A stretch of 24,998 nt of DNA from NCBI GenBank assembly GCA_046081705.1, contig JBJTWK010000053.1, positions 1 to 24,998 on the forward strand, given 5' to 3'. Under the pieces are notes generated by a model, which was not told where the DNA came from, made no database searches, and worked only from the letters and a program-made list of their open reading frames with translations. Each line of letters opens with the position of its first letter. Within the stretch, counting starts at the first letter, position 1. Positions 9,436-17,588 of the stretch are shown piece by piece. Position numbers and translations under genes: made by a program. The DNA is from IMCC26256 sp046081705 (GTDB taxonomy: Bacteria > Actinomycetota > Acidimicrobiia > IMCC26256).

Positions 9436-10725
9436 ATGACCGATGTCGTGAGGGCCGGCACCGCGACGCGCCGGGTCGACGCGCGTCCGCAGCCGACCGA
9501 CCATGCTGCGATCGAGCGCACGGTCGACGACCTCCCCGTGCGCGGTGCGCTGCCCGCCGGACTGGATGGACGGTTCCTGCTCGTCGCCCGTGCGGCGCGG
9601 ACCGGTGATGACCCGGCGCACCCGTCGGTGACGGCGATGGTCCACGAGGTCCGTATCGCCGGAGGGCGCGCGCACCTGCGCAGCCGCCGGATCCCGCACG
9701 ACGGGCCGCCGGCCCCGGCCGACGGGCTCGTGGAGCACGCGGGTCGGCTGCTCGCGCTCGGCGCGCACGCCCGCCCCGTGCTGCTCGATGATTCGCTCGT
9801 CCCGACGGGCGACGACGCGGTGGGCGCCACTGGGGGGAGTGGCGCCCACGCGCACGTCGATCCCGTCTGGGACGAACTCCTCCTCGTCGCGGCCGACCCG
9901 CGCGGGGCAGGTCTCAACGTCACGACGCTCGACGTCCGGGGTCGTGTGCGCCGGACCGTGGAGGTCGCCGACGCGGGGCTTCGGTTCCTGCACGACTTCG
10001 CGGTCACGGACGCCCACGTCGTGGTCATCGACTCGGGCGCGGTCGAGGACGCGTCGGGGATCCACTGGGACCCGACCGTGCCGGCCCGCATCGGACTCCT
10101 CGACCGCACGGGGGAGGCGTCCGAGCCGGTGTGGTTCACCGTCGCGCCGCGCTTCGTGTGGCACCTCGTCAACGCATACGAGTGCGATGGTGAGGTCGTC
10201 GTCGACCACATCGCGCACCGCCCGCCGGGCGCCGGCGTGCCGGGGCCCGCGCCGGTTCCCAGTGCATCGGTCCCCGCGCTCTGCCGGACGGTCGTCGACC
10301 CGCGGACCGGCGAGGTCCGCGACGAGGTCCTCGACGATCGGTCGGTGGAGCACCCGGTCATCGATCCGACCCGCACCGGGCTCCACCACCGGGTCGTCTA
10401 CGCCTCGCTCGCCGGCGGGCCCTCGGTCGCCCACGCCGGTGACTTCGTCGGCCTCGTCCGCTACGACCTGCGGGACGGGTCCGCGACCGAGCATCGGTTC
10501 GCGGACTCCGGGACCGTGGTGGCTCCGGCGTTCGCACGCCGGGCCGGCAGCACGGGTGAGGACGACGGTTGGGTGCTCGCCCTCGTGACCGACCATGCGA
10601 CGGGGACGACGCGGCTCGTGGTGCTCGACCCGCGGACCTTCGACCGGGGTCCCGTCGCCGAGGTGGTCCTGCCCGCCATGGTGCCGGGCGGCGAGCACTC
10701 GGTGTGGATGGCGGCCGAGGCCTGA
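9436..10725 (+). CDS. carotenoid cleavage oxygenase family protein (RPE65-like)
   Basis: These non-heme iron enzymes cleave double bonds of carotenoids, stilbenes or lignin-type alkenes using four histidine ligands on a seven-bladed propeller. Four histidines sit in recognisable motifs in this 429-residue protein: His138 (AHAHVDP), His186 (LHDFAVT), His243 (VWHLVNAYE) and His421 (VPGGEHSVW). The usual N-terminal RNGPNP motif is degenerate, so it is a divergent member. The ATG at 9436 has AGGAGG 7 nt upstream. It follows the molybdopterin oxidoreductase by 106 nt on the same strand and may be co-transcribed. It converges with the HAD gene, only 7 nt away. No carotenoid biosynthesis gene is in view, so the substrate is open. 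Confidence 0.88.
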   Translation: MTDVVRAGTATRRVDARPQPTDHAAIERTVDDLPVRGALPAGLDGRFLLVARAARTGDDPAHPSVTAMVHEVRIAGGRAHLRSRRIPHDGPPAPADGLVEHAGRLLALGAHARPVLLDDSLVPTGDDAVGATGGSGAHAHVDPVWDELLLVAADPRGAGLNVTTLDVRGRVRRTVEVADAGLRFLHDFAVTDAHVVVIDSGAVEDASGIHWDPTVPARIGLLDRTGEASEPVWFTVAPRFVWHLVNAYECDGEVVVDHIAHRPPGAGVPGPAPVPSASVPALCRTVVDPRTGEVRDEVLDDRSVEHPVIDPTRTGLHHRVVYASLAGGPSVAHAGDFVGLVRYDLRDGSATEHRFADSGTVVAPAFARRAGSTGEDDGWVLALVTDHATGTTRLVVLDPRTFDRGPVAEVVLPAMVPGGEHSVWMAAEA

Positions 10726-10732
10726 GCGGGGT

Positions 10733-11359
10733 TCAGCGGGTCGGATCGATCCGACCGCGGCGCACGCGGTGGGGGTGGTCGGCCGCCGCGAGCAGTTCGG
10801 CGTCGCCCGCCGAGTCGCCGTAGGCCCAGACCTCGGCGTCCTCGCCCCGGAGCCAGGTGGTGAGCCGGGCGACCTTGTTGGCAGCCCGCACGTTGCCGTC
10901 GACGAGCCGCCCGGTGAGGGTTCCATCGGCGGCGACCTCGACCTCGGTCGCGAACGTGGCGGCGGCTCCGAGCGTCGCGACGACGGGCGCGACGTAGACG
11001 GCGAGCGATGCACTGATGACGACGATGTCGTGGCCCACCTCGGCGTGCCACGCCATGCGGTCGACGACCTCGCGGTTGAAGGGCGCGCGGTCGAGGACGC
11101 GGGTCGCGTACTCGGCCCCGGCGGCCGCGAGCTCGGCGGCCGGGCGACCCGCGAGCAGCGACACGAAGTAGCGCTCCTTGGCGAGGTCGCGGTCGACCCG
11201 CCCGATCGCGGCGCCGCCGAGGCGGTGCACGTGCGGCACCCCCGCCCGCAGCAACCTCCGGCGGCCGAGGTAGTGGACGAGGAAGGGCCCGAGCGTGTCC
11301 TTGCGGGTGATGGTCCCGTCGAAGTCGAACGCGGCCACGCCGCGACGCCGCTCGGTCAT
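10733..11359 (-). CDS. HAD-IB family phosphatase, candidate DPPR phosphatase
   Basis: The 208-residue protein is a SerB-type HAD phosphatase. Motif I is Asp12/Asp14 in FDFDGT, motif II Ser116 in VVISAS, motif III Lys162 in NKVARL and motif IV Asp182/Asp186 in YGDSAGD. It starts 5 nt after the dprE2 stop, in one minus-strand cassette with ubiA, dprE1 and dprE2. The decaprenyl-phosphate-arabinose pathway needs a phosphatase to convert decaprenyl-phosphoryl-5-phosphoribose to decaprenyl-phosphoryl-ribose. In mycobacteria a PAP2-family protein (Rv3807c) is assigned to that step. No such gene is here, so this HAD protein is a good candidate. HAD domains fused to UbiA-type proteins in other bacteria support the link. 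The function is inferred from context. Confidence 0.85.
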   Translation of the reverse strand: MTERRRGVAAFDFDGTITRKDTLGPFLVHYLGRRRLLRAGVPHVHRLGGAAIGRVDRDLAKERYFVSLLAGRPAAELAAAGAEYATRVLDRAPFNREVVDRMAWHAEVGHDIVVISASLAVYVAPVVATLGAAATFATEVEVAADGTLTGRLVDGNVRAANKVARLTTWLRGEDAEVWAYGDSAGDAELLAAADHPHRVRRGRIDPTR

Positions 11360-11364
11360 CGGCC

Positions 11365-12126
11365 TCAGACCGGGAGGCGGCGGAACACCGGCCGGGGCAC
11401 GTGGCGGAGCCCCGACATGACCCCGCGGAGCGCGGCCGGTACCCACACGATCTCGCGACCCTTGGCGAGGCCCTCGACGATCGCATCGGCGACGGCCTCC
11501 GGGGTGGTCGACAGGGGCGCGGGATCGAGGCCCTCGGTCATCTTCGAGTGCACGAACCCCGGTCGCACGATCATCAGCCGCACCCCCGAGCCGACGAGCG
11601 CATCGCCCATGCCCTGGCAGAACGCGTCGAGGCCGGCCTTGCTCGATCCGTACACGAAGTTCGAGCGCCGGGCCCGCTCCCCGGCGACCGACGAGAGCAC
11701 GACGACCGTGCCGTGCCCCTGGGTCCGCATGCGGTCGATGAGCGGGATGAGGACCGACACGGCGCCGGTGAAGTTGGCGTCGATGATCGCGAGGGCCGCG
11801 TCGGCGTCGTGCTCGGCCACGTCCTGATCCCCGAGCACACCGAACGCCACGATGACGAGATCGATGTCGCCGTGGTCGGTCCAGCATCGGTCGACGAAGC
11901 CGGCGTGCGAGCCGCGATCGAGCGCGTCGAAGGCGGTGACCTCGACCCGACGCGCGCCCGCCCGCTGGAGCGACGCCGCGCCCTCGGCCATCGCCGCCGG
12001 CTCGCGTCCCGCGAGGATCACCGTGGTCGCCCGGTCGTCGACGAGGCGACGGGCCGTGGCGAGTCCGAGGTCCGAACCGCCGCCGAGCACGAGCACCGTC
12101 TGGACCCCGCCGAGTGCGTCCTGCAT
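11365..12126 (-). CDS. dprE2: decaprenylphosphoryl-2-keto-ribose reductase (DprE2-like SDR)
   Basis: DprE2 reduces the keto intermediate made by DprE1 to decaprenyl-phosphoryl-arabinose. The 253-residue protein is a short-chain dehydrogenase with an NAD(P)-binding loop (LVLGGGSDLGLA, about residues 13-23) and catalytic Ser146, Tyr159 and Lys163 (YGSSK). Segments such as FDALD, IVAFGVLGD, AGERARRSNFVYGSSKAG and the C-terminal LRHVPRPVFRRLPV closely follow the mycobacterial DprE2 pattern. The ATG at 12126 follows a purine-rich AGGCAGGCAGG stretch. It lies 55 nt downstream of dprE1 and 5 nt upstream of the HAD gene, so it is almost certainly co-transcribed. Confidence 0.93.
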   Translation of the reverse strand: MQDALGGVQTVLVLGGGSDLGLATARRLVDDRATTVILAGREPAAMAEGAASLQRAGARRVEVTAFDALDRGSHAGFVDRCWTDHGDIDLVIVAFGVLGDQDVAEHDADAALAIIDANFTGAVSVLIPLIDRMRTQGHGTVVVLSSVAGERARRSNFVYGSSKAGLDAFCQGMGDALVGSGVRLMIVRPGFVHSKMTEGLDPAPLSTTPEAVADAIVEGLAKGREIVWVPAALRGVMSGLRHVPRPVFRRLPV

Positions 12127-12181
12127 CGCTGTCCTGCCTGCCTTTCGCCGACCGCGGTCGCGGCTCGGAGTGGTGGGTGGT

Positions 12182-13549
12182 TCAGAGCCCGAGTCGTCGG
12201 GCCAGATCGGACTGCAGCACGCCGTCGGGGTCGAGCCGTCGTCGGACTTCGCGCCACTCCTCGAGGCGAGGGTACATAGCGGCGAGGTGCTCGGGGCGCA
12301 CCCGTGCGTCCTTCGCCAGGTACACCCGACCGCCGGCATCGAGCACGAGCTCGTCGAGTCCGTCGAGGAGGTTCCCGAGGGTCGGATCGCCGACCGGGAT
12401 GTCGAGTGCGAGCGTCCAGCCCGGCTGGGGGAACGAGAGGGGCGCGGGGTTCGCCGGTCCGAACCGCTTGAGCACGGCGAGCAGCGACGGCGTGCCGGCG
12501 AGGCTCAGGCGCTCGACCGCCGTCTGCACCGCCCGCTCCTGCCCGAACGGCACCACGAACTGGTACTGCACGAAGCCGCGGGGCCCGTAGAGGCGGTTCC
12601 AGCCGGTGATGAGGTCGAGGGGGTGGAAGAACCACCCGATGTCGACGAGGTGTCCCTCGCTCCGCTTCGGTGACTTGCGGAACCAGAGTTCGTTGAAGGC
12701 CCGCACCGTCCAGCGGTTCACGAGGCCCGACGGGAAGATCGGCGGCGCGCTGATGAACGCGTGCGGATCGAAGGCGCGCGCGTTCGCCCGTCGCGACGGC
12801 TTGAGGTCGTCGAGGGTGGCGTGGTCGCCACGGTCGAGAATGCCGCGGCCCATCGAACGACCAGTGGCCAGGCAGTCGATCCACGCGACGGAGTAGCGGT
12901 AGTCGTCGTCGTTGGCGTCCATGCGGGCCATGAGGTCGTCGAGGTCCGTCGCCCGCTCGGTGTCGGCCCTGATCATCGAGGTCTCGACCGGGATGAGGTC
13001 GATCTCGGCCTCGGTGATGACGCCGGTGAGCCCCATGCCGCCCGTGGTCGCCCAGAACTCGGCCGGGTGCTCCTCGGGGGTGAGGCGCCGCTCGGTGCCC
13101 GTACCGTCGACGAGGGTGAGCGCGCGCACGTTCGAGCCGAGGGTGCCGTCCGCGTGGTGGCCCTTGCCGTGGATGTCCGAGGCGATCGCACCCCCGACGG
13201 TCACCGAGCGGGTGCCCGGGGTCACGAGGAAGAAACCCGCCGGCAGGAGCCAGCGCATGAGGTCGTCGAGGCTCGTCCCCGCGGCGACCGTGGCCCGGCC
13301 CCGCTCGACGTCGAGGTGACGGACCCCGCGCATCGCCGTGGCGTCGAGCACGAGGCCCCCGGAGTTCTGGGCGGCGTCGCCGTACGCCCGCCCGAGCCCT
13401 CGGGCGACGAGGCCGCGGCCCGGCCGCTCACGCACGGCGGCGCGCACGTCGGCGTCGTTGAACGGGTGGCGGACCTCGGCCCGCGAGGGGGAGGTCCCGC
13501 CCCAGCCCGAGAGCAGCACCTGCGAGCCGCGTCGACGGTCAGTGCCCAA
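12182..13549 (-). CDS. dprE1: decaprenylphosphoryl-beta-D-ribose oxidase (DprE1)
   Basis: DprE1 is an FAD enzyme that oxidises decaprenyl-phosphoryl-ribose at C2'. The 455-residue protein has the FAD-binding N-terminal domain (ARGLGRAYGDAAQNSGG, PGTRSVTVGGAIASDIHGKG with His127) and the conserved C-terminal part (GPRGFVQYQFVVP, APLSFPQPGW, YLAKDAR with Lys413, RRLDPDGVLQSDLARRL). In the GW-x-x-C-x-D motif, where the mycobacterial enzyme has Cys387, this protein has Ala381. The reported start is a TTG at 13549, overlapping ubiA by 11 nt. A GTG at 13519 is an alternative and would remove ten poorly conserved residues. It sits in the order ubiA, dprE1, dprE2, HAD. Confidence 0.95.
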   Translation of the reverse strand: MGTDRRRGSQVLLSGWGGTSPSRAEVRHPFNDADVRAAVRERPGRGLVARGLGRAYGDAAQNSGGLVLDATAMRGVRHLDVERGRATVAAGTSLDDLMRWLLPAGFFLVTPGTRSVTVGGAIASDIHGKGHHADGTLGSNVRALTLVDGTGTERRLTPEEHPAEFWATTGGMGLTGVITEAEIDLIPVETSMIRADTERATDLDDLMARMDANDDDYRYSVAWIDCLATGRSMGRGILDRGDHATLDDLKPSRRANARAFDPHAFISAPPIFPSGLVNRWTVRAFNELWFRKSPKRSEGHLVDIGWFFHPLDLITGWNRLYGPRGFVQYQFVVPFGQERAVQTAVERLSLAGTPSLLAVLKRFGPANPAPLSFPQPGWTLALDIPVGDPTLGNLLDGLDELVLDAGGRVYLAKDARVRPEHLAAMYPRLEEWREVRRRLDPDGVLQSDLARRLGL

Positions 13550-14462
13550 CGAGGATCCCGATGCCGGCGGTCACGACCCAGAGCAGACCGAAGGCCTGGA
13601 GCACCCGATCGGTGAGCACGACCTCCTCGGGCGCACCGGCCTCGCCCCGGTCGACGATGAACGCGTACCGGAGGAACGCGAGCACGAAGGGCACGATCGA
13701 CACCTCGTACCACGGGAACCCGCCCTGACCCTCGGCCTTCTCGAACGCCCAGAGGCAGTACGCGACGAGGGCGACCCCGCTCGCCACCGCACGGACGTAG
13801 GCGAGGAACGAGGCGGAGTAGACGCCGAGGGTGCTGCGGACCCGGGCCGAGTCCTCGCCGAGTTCGACCATCTCGGAGTAGCGCTTCCCGGCGACCACGA
13901 AGAGGGAGCCGAACGACGCGACGATGAAGAACCAGACGGAGATGGGCACGTCGACCGCCACCGCACCCGCCACGGTGCGCAGCACGAACCCGGCGGCGAC
14001 CATCCCGAGATCGAGGACCGGGACGCGCTTGCCCCACAGCGAGTAGGTCGTCGTGAGGACCAGGTACACGAGCACGACGACGGGGAGGCGCCAACCGGTG
14101 AGGAACCCGGCGGCGAACCCGGCGGCGAGCAGGACGACACCGAGCGTGCGCGCGGTGCCGACGGACACCTCACCTGCGGCGATCGGCCGGAACCGCTTCG
14201 TGGGGTGGGCGCGGTCCGACTCGACGTCGGCGGCGTCGTTGAGCAGGTAGGTGCCGCTCGCGGCGAGGCAGAAGGCGACGAAGGCGACGGTGGCCTCGAG
14301 GAGGTCGGCGCGCTGACCGAGCACGCCAGCCGCGGCGGGCGCGGCGAACACGAGCAGATTCTTGAGCCACTGCTTGGGTCGGCACGCGCGCAGCAGCGGG
14401 GGCAGGTGCGAACGGCGACCGCCGGGGCTCGCCGTGGTGGGGAGTTCCTGGGCCTCGGCCAT
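13539..14462 (-). CDS. ubiA: decaprenyl-phosphate phosphoribosyltransferase (UbiA family)
   Basis: This integral membrane enzyme transfers 5-phosphoribose from PRPP to decaprenyl phosphate, the first committed step to decaprenyl-phosphoryl-arabinose. The 307-residue protein has about nine hydrophobic helices. The first Asp-rich motif, NDAADVESDRAHPTKRFRP (residues 75-93), is the form typical of DPPR synthase (Rv3806c type) rather than quinone prenyltransferases. The second conserved loop is YSLWGKRVPVLDL (140-152). The ATG at 14462 begins a soluble N-terminal stretch of about 20 residues. It is the first gene of the cassette, and its 3' end overlaps dprE1. The assignment is strong because of both motif and neighbours. 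Confidence 0.94.
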   Translation of the reverse strand: MAEAQELPTTASPGGRRSHLPPLLRACRPKQWLKNLLVFAAPAAAGVLGQRADLLEATVAFVAFCLAASGTYLLNDAADVESDRAHPTKRFRPIAAGEVSVGTARTLGVVLLAAGFAAGFLTGWRLPVVVLVYLVLTTTYSLWGKRVPVLDLGMVAAGFVLRTVAGAVAVDVPISVWFFIVASFGSLFVVAGKRYSEMVELGEDSARVRSTLGVYSASFLAYVRAVASGVALVAYCLWAFEKAEGQGGFPWYEVSIVPFVLAFLRYAFIVDRGEAGAPEEVVLTDRVLQAFGLLWVVTAGIGILVGH

Positions 14463-14474
14463 GGGGTCCGTGCG

Positions 14475-14508
14475 ACTCCGAGCGGGGAGTGGCCCGGCCG
14501 GAGCCGGG
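14475..14508 (-). terminator. two short hairpins between the MBL gene and ubiA
   Basis: A 6-bp CCCGGC/GCCGGG stem with a CGGA loop (14493-14508) and a 5-bp ACTCC/GGAGT stem (14475-14490) sit back to back in the 61-nt gap. Reading on the minus strand they follow the MBL stop codon and precede ubiA. They may end the MBL transcript. There is no T-run. Confidence 0.35.
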
Positions 14509-14523
14509 TGAGGAGTGTGGAGC

Positions 14524-15798
14524 CTACCGCCGTTCGGGGGCGTCCCCGGCCGCGTCGCGGGACTCCCTCGCCGCGCCGCCGAACACGCCGCGCGCCATCG
14601 TCGACGTCTCGGCCGCCCGTCGGCGCTCGAACACCTCGGCCCGGGCGCCGTGCACCGCGGCGTCGTCGGGCGCGGCGAGCGCGGCCCACTCCGCGAGGTG
14701 TCCGGCGAGACGGAGGTCCCCGGCCTCGGCCAGGTCGAGCGCGCGCCGGGCCAGCGTCGCCGCGCCGCCCGCAAGCGCCGCGACCTCCGCGGCCACCGCG
14801 GCGTCCGGGGCCGGCTTGAGCGTCGCCGGGTTGCCGTCGTACCAGCCGCCGAGGAGTCGCCAGATGTTGTGCACGATGAACTCGGGCTCGTCGTAGATCG
14901 GACGGAGGTACGGCTTCTCGAGGAGGTGCGCCGGCGCGCGCACGGTGTGGATGATCTCGTCGAGACGCGCGCCCGCGTTCATCATTGCAAGCGTCTCCCC
15001 GTAGAGGTGCTCGAGGAGTTCGGCACTGTCGGTGAGCGCAGCGCGCACCCGGACCGCACCGGTGATCGGGAGACCGTGGCCCGGGAGCAGCACCTCGGCG
15101 TCGCAGTCGGCCATGGCCCGCAGGCCCCGGGCCCAGTCCCGCGGGTACCGCTGCACCTTCTGGGGGTTGCCGCAGTTCGGAGCGGCCCAGATGAACATGT
15201 CGCCGGTGCAGAGCAGGCGACGTCCCGGCACGTGCACCCAGGTGTGGTCGTCGGTCTCGCCCCGCGCGTGGTGCAACTCGATGCGCTCACCGCCGACGTG
15301 GAGATCGAGGTGGTCGTGGTACGTGACGTCGGGGTAACGCCATTCGCGCGGCCACTCGAAGTCCGGCAGCGAGAACTGCCGTCGGTTGATGGTCTCGTTG
15401 TACCCGGCGGTCTCGACGTACCGGTCGAACCGGGCCGCGATCGCCTCGTGGCCGACGACGACGGGGGCGGGGCGTCCGGCCCGCTCGTTGTCGGCGTCGT
15501 GGAGTTCCACGCCGAACACGTGGTCGACGTGGCCGTGGGTGAACACCACAGTGTGGGTCGGAGCGCTCGACCAGGTCCGGGTGGCCTCGTGGACCGGACC
15601 GGCCATCTCCCGGCCGCTCGTGTCCACGACCACGAGACCCTCGTCGGTCTCGAGGACGGCGGAGTTCGAGAAGGCGGCGACGAAGGCGGTCCGGTCGGCC
15701 ACCTCAGCGAGTCCGCCCCACAGCGACATCGGGTGGCCGAGGGTCCGGGGGGCCCGCCCGGCCAGCATCTCCTCGGCCCGGTCCATGAGTTCGCTCAT
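14524..15798 (-). CDS. MBL-fold hydrolase with alkylsulfatase-type dimerisation region
   Basis: The 424-residue protein has an N-terminal metallo-beta-lactamase domain with the metal motif His88, His90, Asp92, His93 (THGHVDHVFG) and later LLCTGDMF and LLPGHGLP. The segment NPQKVQRYPRDWARGLRAM and the C-terminal IYDEPEFIVHNIWRLLGGWY match the dimerisation region of SdsA-type alkylsulfatases. It is shorter than classic SdsA1, which carries an extra SCP2-like sulfate-binding domain, so sulfatase activity is not certain. No signal peptide is visible. The ATG at 15798 is chosen at the family N-terminus; CAGACT, an imperfect TAnnnT, ends 6 nt upstream. It is divergent from the acyl-CoA synthetase. 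Its substrate is unknown. Confidence 0.85.
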   Translation of the reverse strand: MSELMDRAEEMLAGRAPRTLGHPMSLWGGLAEVADRTAFVAAFSNSAVLETDEGLVVVDTSGREMAGPVHEATRTWSSAPTHTVVFTHGHVDHVFGVELHDADNERAGRPAPVVVGHEAIAARFDRYVETAGYNETINRRQFSLPDFEWPREWRYPDVTYHDHLDLHVGGERIELHHARGETDDHTWVHVPGRRLLCTGDMFIWAAPNCGNPQKVQRYPRDWARGLRAMADCDAEVLLPGHGLPITGAVRVRAALTDSAELLEHLYGETLAMMNAGARLDEIIHTVRAPAHLLEKPYLRPIYDEPEFIVHNIWRLLGGWYDGNPATLKPAPDAAVAAEVAALAGGAATLARRALDLAEAGDLRLAGHLAEWAALAAPDDAAVHGARAEVFERRRAAETSTMARGVFGGAARESRDAAGDAPERR

Positions 15799-15887
15799 GC
15801 CGGGAGTCTGTCCGCTCCGGCCGGCCGGTGCCGCGGGGTGCCGGACGATCCGACTCCCACGCACCGGGAGGCGAGCCGGGGCTGCCC

Positions 15888-15893
15888 TAATGT
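15888..15893 (+). promoter_or_regulatory. putative leaderless -10 box for the acyl-CoA synthetase
   Basis: TAATGT (TAnnnT) ends 8 nt before the ATG at 15902. The surrounding 21 nt (15886-15906) match the adenylate cyclase start region (17573-17593) at 18 of 21 positions. An in-frame ATG at 15890 overlaps this box and is judged not to be the start. Confidence 0.45.
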
Positions 15894-15901
15894 CGGCGGC
15901 C

Positions 15902-17548
15902 ATGGAGTTCAACTTCGCAGACATGTTCGAGGCCAACGTCGACGGGGTCGGGGACCGGACGGCTCTCGTGTTCGAGGACACCCGCCTCACCTTCGCCGAA
16001 CTCGAGGGACGGGTGAACCGGCTCGCCCACCACTTCCAGACGGCCGGGATCGCCGTCGGGGACCACGTGGGCATCTACGCCTACAACGGGGTCGAGTGGG
16101 TCGAGTCGATGGCCGCGCTCTACAAGATCCGCGCCGTCCCGGTGAACATCAACTACCGCTACGTCGAGAGCGAACTGCGCTACCTGTTCGACAACGCCGA
16201 CCTGCGGGCGGTCGTGCTCCAGCGGGAGTTCGCGCCCCGCGTGGCGGCGATCATCGGCGACCTGCCCCTGCTCGCCCACATCGTCGTGTCCGAGGACGGT
16301 TCCGGGGCCCCGCTCGACGGTCTCGCAGGACGCCCCGGCGTGACGGTCGTCGACTACGACGAGGCGAAGGCGGCCGAGTCGCCCGATCGGGACTTCGCCC
16401 CGCGCAGTGCCGACGACATCCACATGATCTACACGGGCGGGACCACCGGGATGCCGAAGGGCGTCATGTGGCGCCAGGAGGACATCTTCTACACGCTCTG
16501 CGGTGGGATCGACGCGTACACCAACGAGAAGGTGCGGCGACCCGAGGAACTGAGCGAGAGGGCCCGAGCCGCAGCGGGGCCGACGATCTTCTTCCCGATC
16601 GCACCGCTCATGCACGGAGCCGGACAGGTGAGCACGATCCGGGGCCTCATCCACGGCGACACCACGGTGCTCGTCCGCAAGTTCGACGCGCACGAGGCCT
16701 GGCGGCTCTGCGACCGCGAGCGGGTCAACGTCCTCGGGATCACCGGGGACGCGATGGCCCGCCCGCTGGCCGACGCCCTCGAGGAGATGCACGACACGAT
16801 CGACCTGTCGAGCCTGTTCTCGATCGGATCGAGCGCGGCGATCTTCTCGCAGTCCATCAAGGAGCAACTGATGGCCCGTCTGCCGAACGTCCTCATCGTC
16901 GACTCGGTCGGAGCGACCGAGACCGGGATGAACGGCATCAAGATCGCCCAGCCCGGCGAGGCGCCCAAGGGCGGCCCGGCGACCGTGGCCCCGTCGCGCG
17001 ACTCGATCGTCATCGACGAGGACTTCAAGCAGGTCGAACCGGGCTCCGAGGTCGTGGGCCGCATCGCCCGGACCGGCAACATCCCGCTCGGCTACTACAA
17101 GGACCCGGAGCGCTCGGCCCAGGTGTTCCCAACGATCGACGGCGTGCGCTACTCGGTGCCGGGCGACTTCGCCAAGGTGGAGGCCGACGGCAACATCACG
17201 CTCCTCGGCCGGGGTTCGATCGTCATCAACACGGGCGGCGAGAAGGTCTACCCGGAGGAGGTCGAGGGCGCGCTCAAGGGGCACCCGGAGGTGTTCGACG
17301 TGCTCGTCGTCGGCGTGCCGGACGAGCGGTGGGGCGAGGCCGTCGCCGCCGTCGTCCAGCCCCGCGAGGGCACCAGCCCGAGCCTCGAGTCGCTCTCTGC
17401 GCACTGCCGCGAGCACGTCGCCGGGTACAAGGTCCCCAAGCGTCTCTACCTCGTCGACCAGATCGTGCGGGCCCCGAGCGGCAAGCCCGACTACCCGTGG
17501 GCCAAGGGGTACGCGAAGGCGGCCGCCGCGGTCGAGGCCGGCGCCTGA
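15902..17548 (+). CDS. acyl-CoA synthetase, FadD19-like
   Basis: This ANL-superfamily enzyme activates a carboxylate to its CoA thioester through an acyl-AMP intermediate. The 548-residue protein has the P-loop YTGGTTGMPKG (177-187), a TGDAMARPL segment, VGATETG, the hinge region PGDFAKVEADGNITLLGRGS and the catalytic Lys528 in SGKPDY. Its length and motifs (YVESELRYLFDNAD, VMWRQEDI, GGEKVYPEEVEGALKGHPEV) closely resemble mycobacterial FadD19, which activates branched steroid side-chain acids. That resemblance is from memory, not an alignment. Start 15902 is preferred over the in-frame ATG at 15890 because that one overlaps the -10 box. It lies 40 nt upstream of the adenylate cyclase, which has its own promoter-like box. 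Confidence 0.92.
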   Translation: MEFNFADMFEANVDGVGDRTALVFEDTRLTFAELEGRVNRLAHHFQTAGIAVGDHVGIYAYNGVEWVESMAALYKIRAVPVNINYRYVESELRYLFDNADLRAVVLQREFAPRVAAIIGDLPLLAHIVVSEDGSGAPLDGLAGRPGVTVVDYDEAKAAESPDRDFAPRSADDIHMIYTGGTTGMPKGVMWRQEDIFYTLCGGIDAYTNEKVRRPEELSERARAAAGPTIFFPIAPLMHGAGQVSTIRGLIHGDTTVLVRKFDAHEAWRLCDRERVNVLGITGDAMARPLADALEEMHDTIDLSSLFSIGSSAAIFSQSIKEQLMARLPNVLIVDSVGATETGMNGIKIAQPGEAPKGGPATVAPSRDSIVIDEDFKQVEPGSEVVGRIARTGNIPLGYYKDPERSAQVFPTIDGVRYSVPGDFAKVEADGNITLLGRGSIVINTGGEKVYPEEVEGALKGHPEVFDVLVVGVPDERWGEAVAAVVQPREGTSPSLESLSAHCREHVAGYKVPKRLYLVDQIVRAPSGKPDYPWAKGYAKAAAAVEAGA

Positions 17549-17574
17549 CCGTCCGCCGGATCCGGGTGCGCGCC

Positions 17575-17580
17575 TAGGGT
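17575..17580 (+). promoter_or_regulatory. putative leaderless -10 box for the adenylate cyclase
   Basis: TAGGGT (TAnnnT) ends 8 nt before the GTG at 17589, with no Shine-Dalgarno. The local sequence is almost the same as the acyl-CoA synthetase start region. Confidence 0.45.
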
Positions 17581-17588
17581 CGGCGGCC

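Noticed and set aside
6867..10376. Very long minus-strand open frame (over 1,100 codons) opposite the molybdopterin oxidoreductase and carotenoid oxygenase
   Set aside because: Composition is dominated by Arg, Asp, His and Val as expected for antisense frames in high-GC DNA. Only its lower-coordinate (3') end overlaps real coding sequence (the MBL gene), and in another frame; the plus-strand genes have clear motifs.
12149..12160. 12-bp perfect palindrome CGACCGCGGTCG between dprE1 and dprE2
   Set aside because: It has no loop, lies inside an operon, and such palindromes are expected by chance at this GC content; not enough to call an operator.
15890..15901. Earlier in-frame ATG (MSAAM) for the acyl-CoA synthetase
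   Set aside because: It overlaps the TAATGT -10 box, and the family N-terminus aligns with the second Met.
17559..17572. CCGGATCCGG palindrome after the acyl-CoA synthetase as a terminator
   Set aside because: No loop-forming centre and no T-run; too short to support a terminator.
14515..17577. Plus-strand open frame of about 1,000 codons
   Set aside because: It is antisense to the MBL gene and out of frame with the acyl-CoA synthetase; low-complexity Arg/Gly-rich translation with no family motif.
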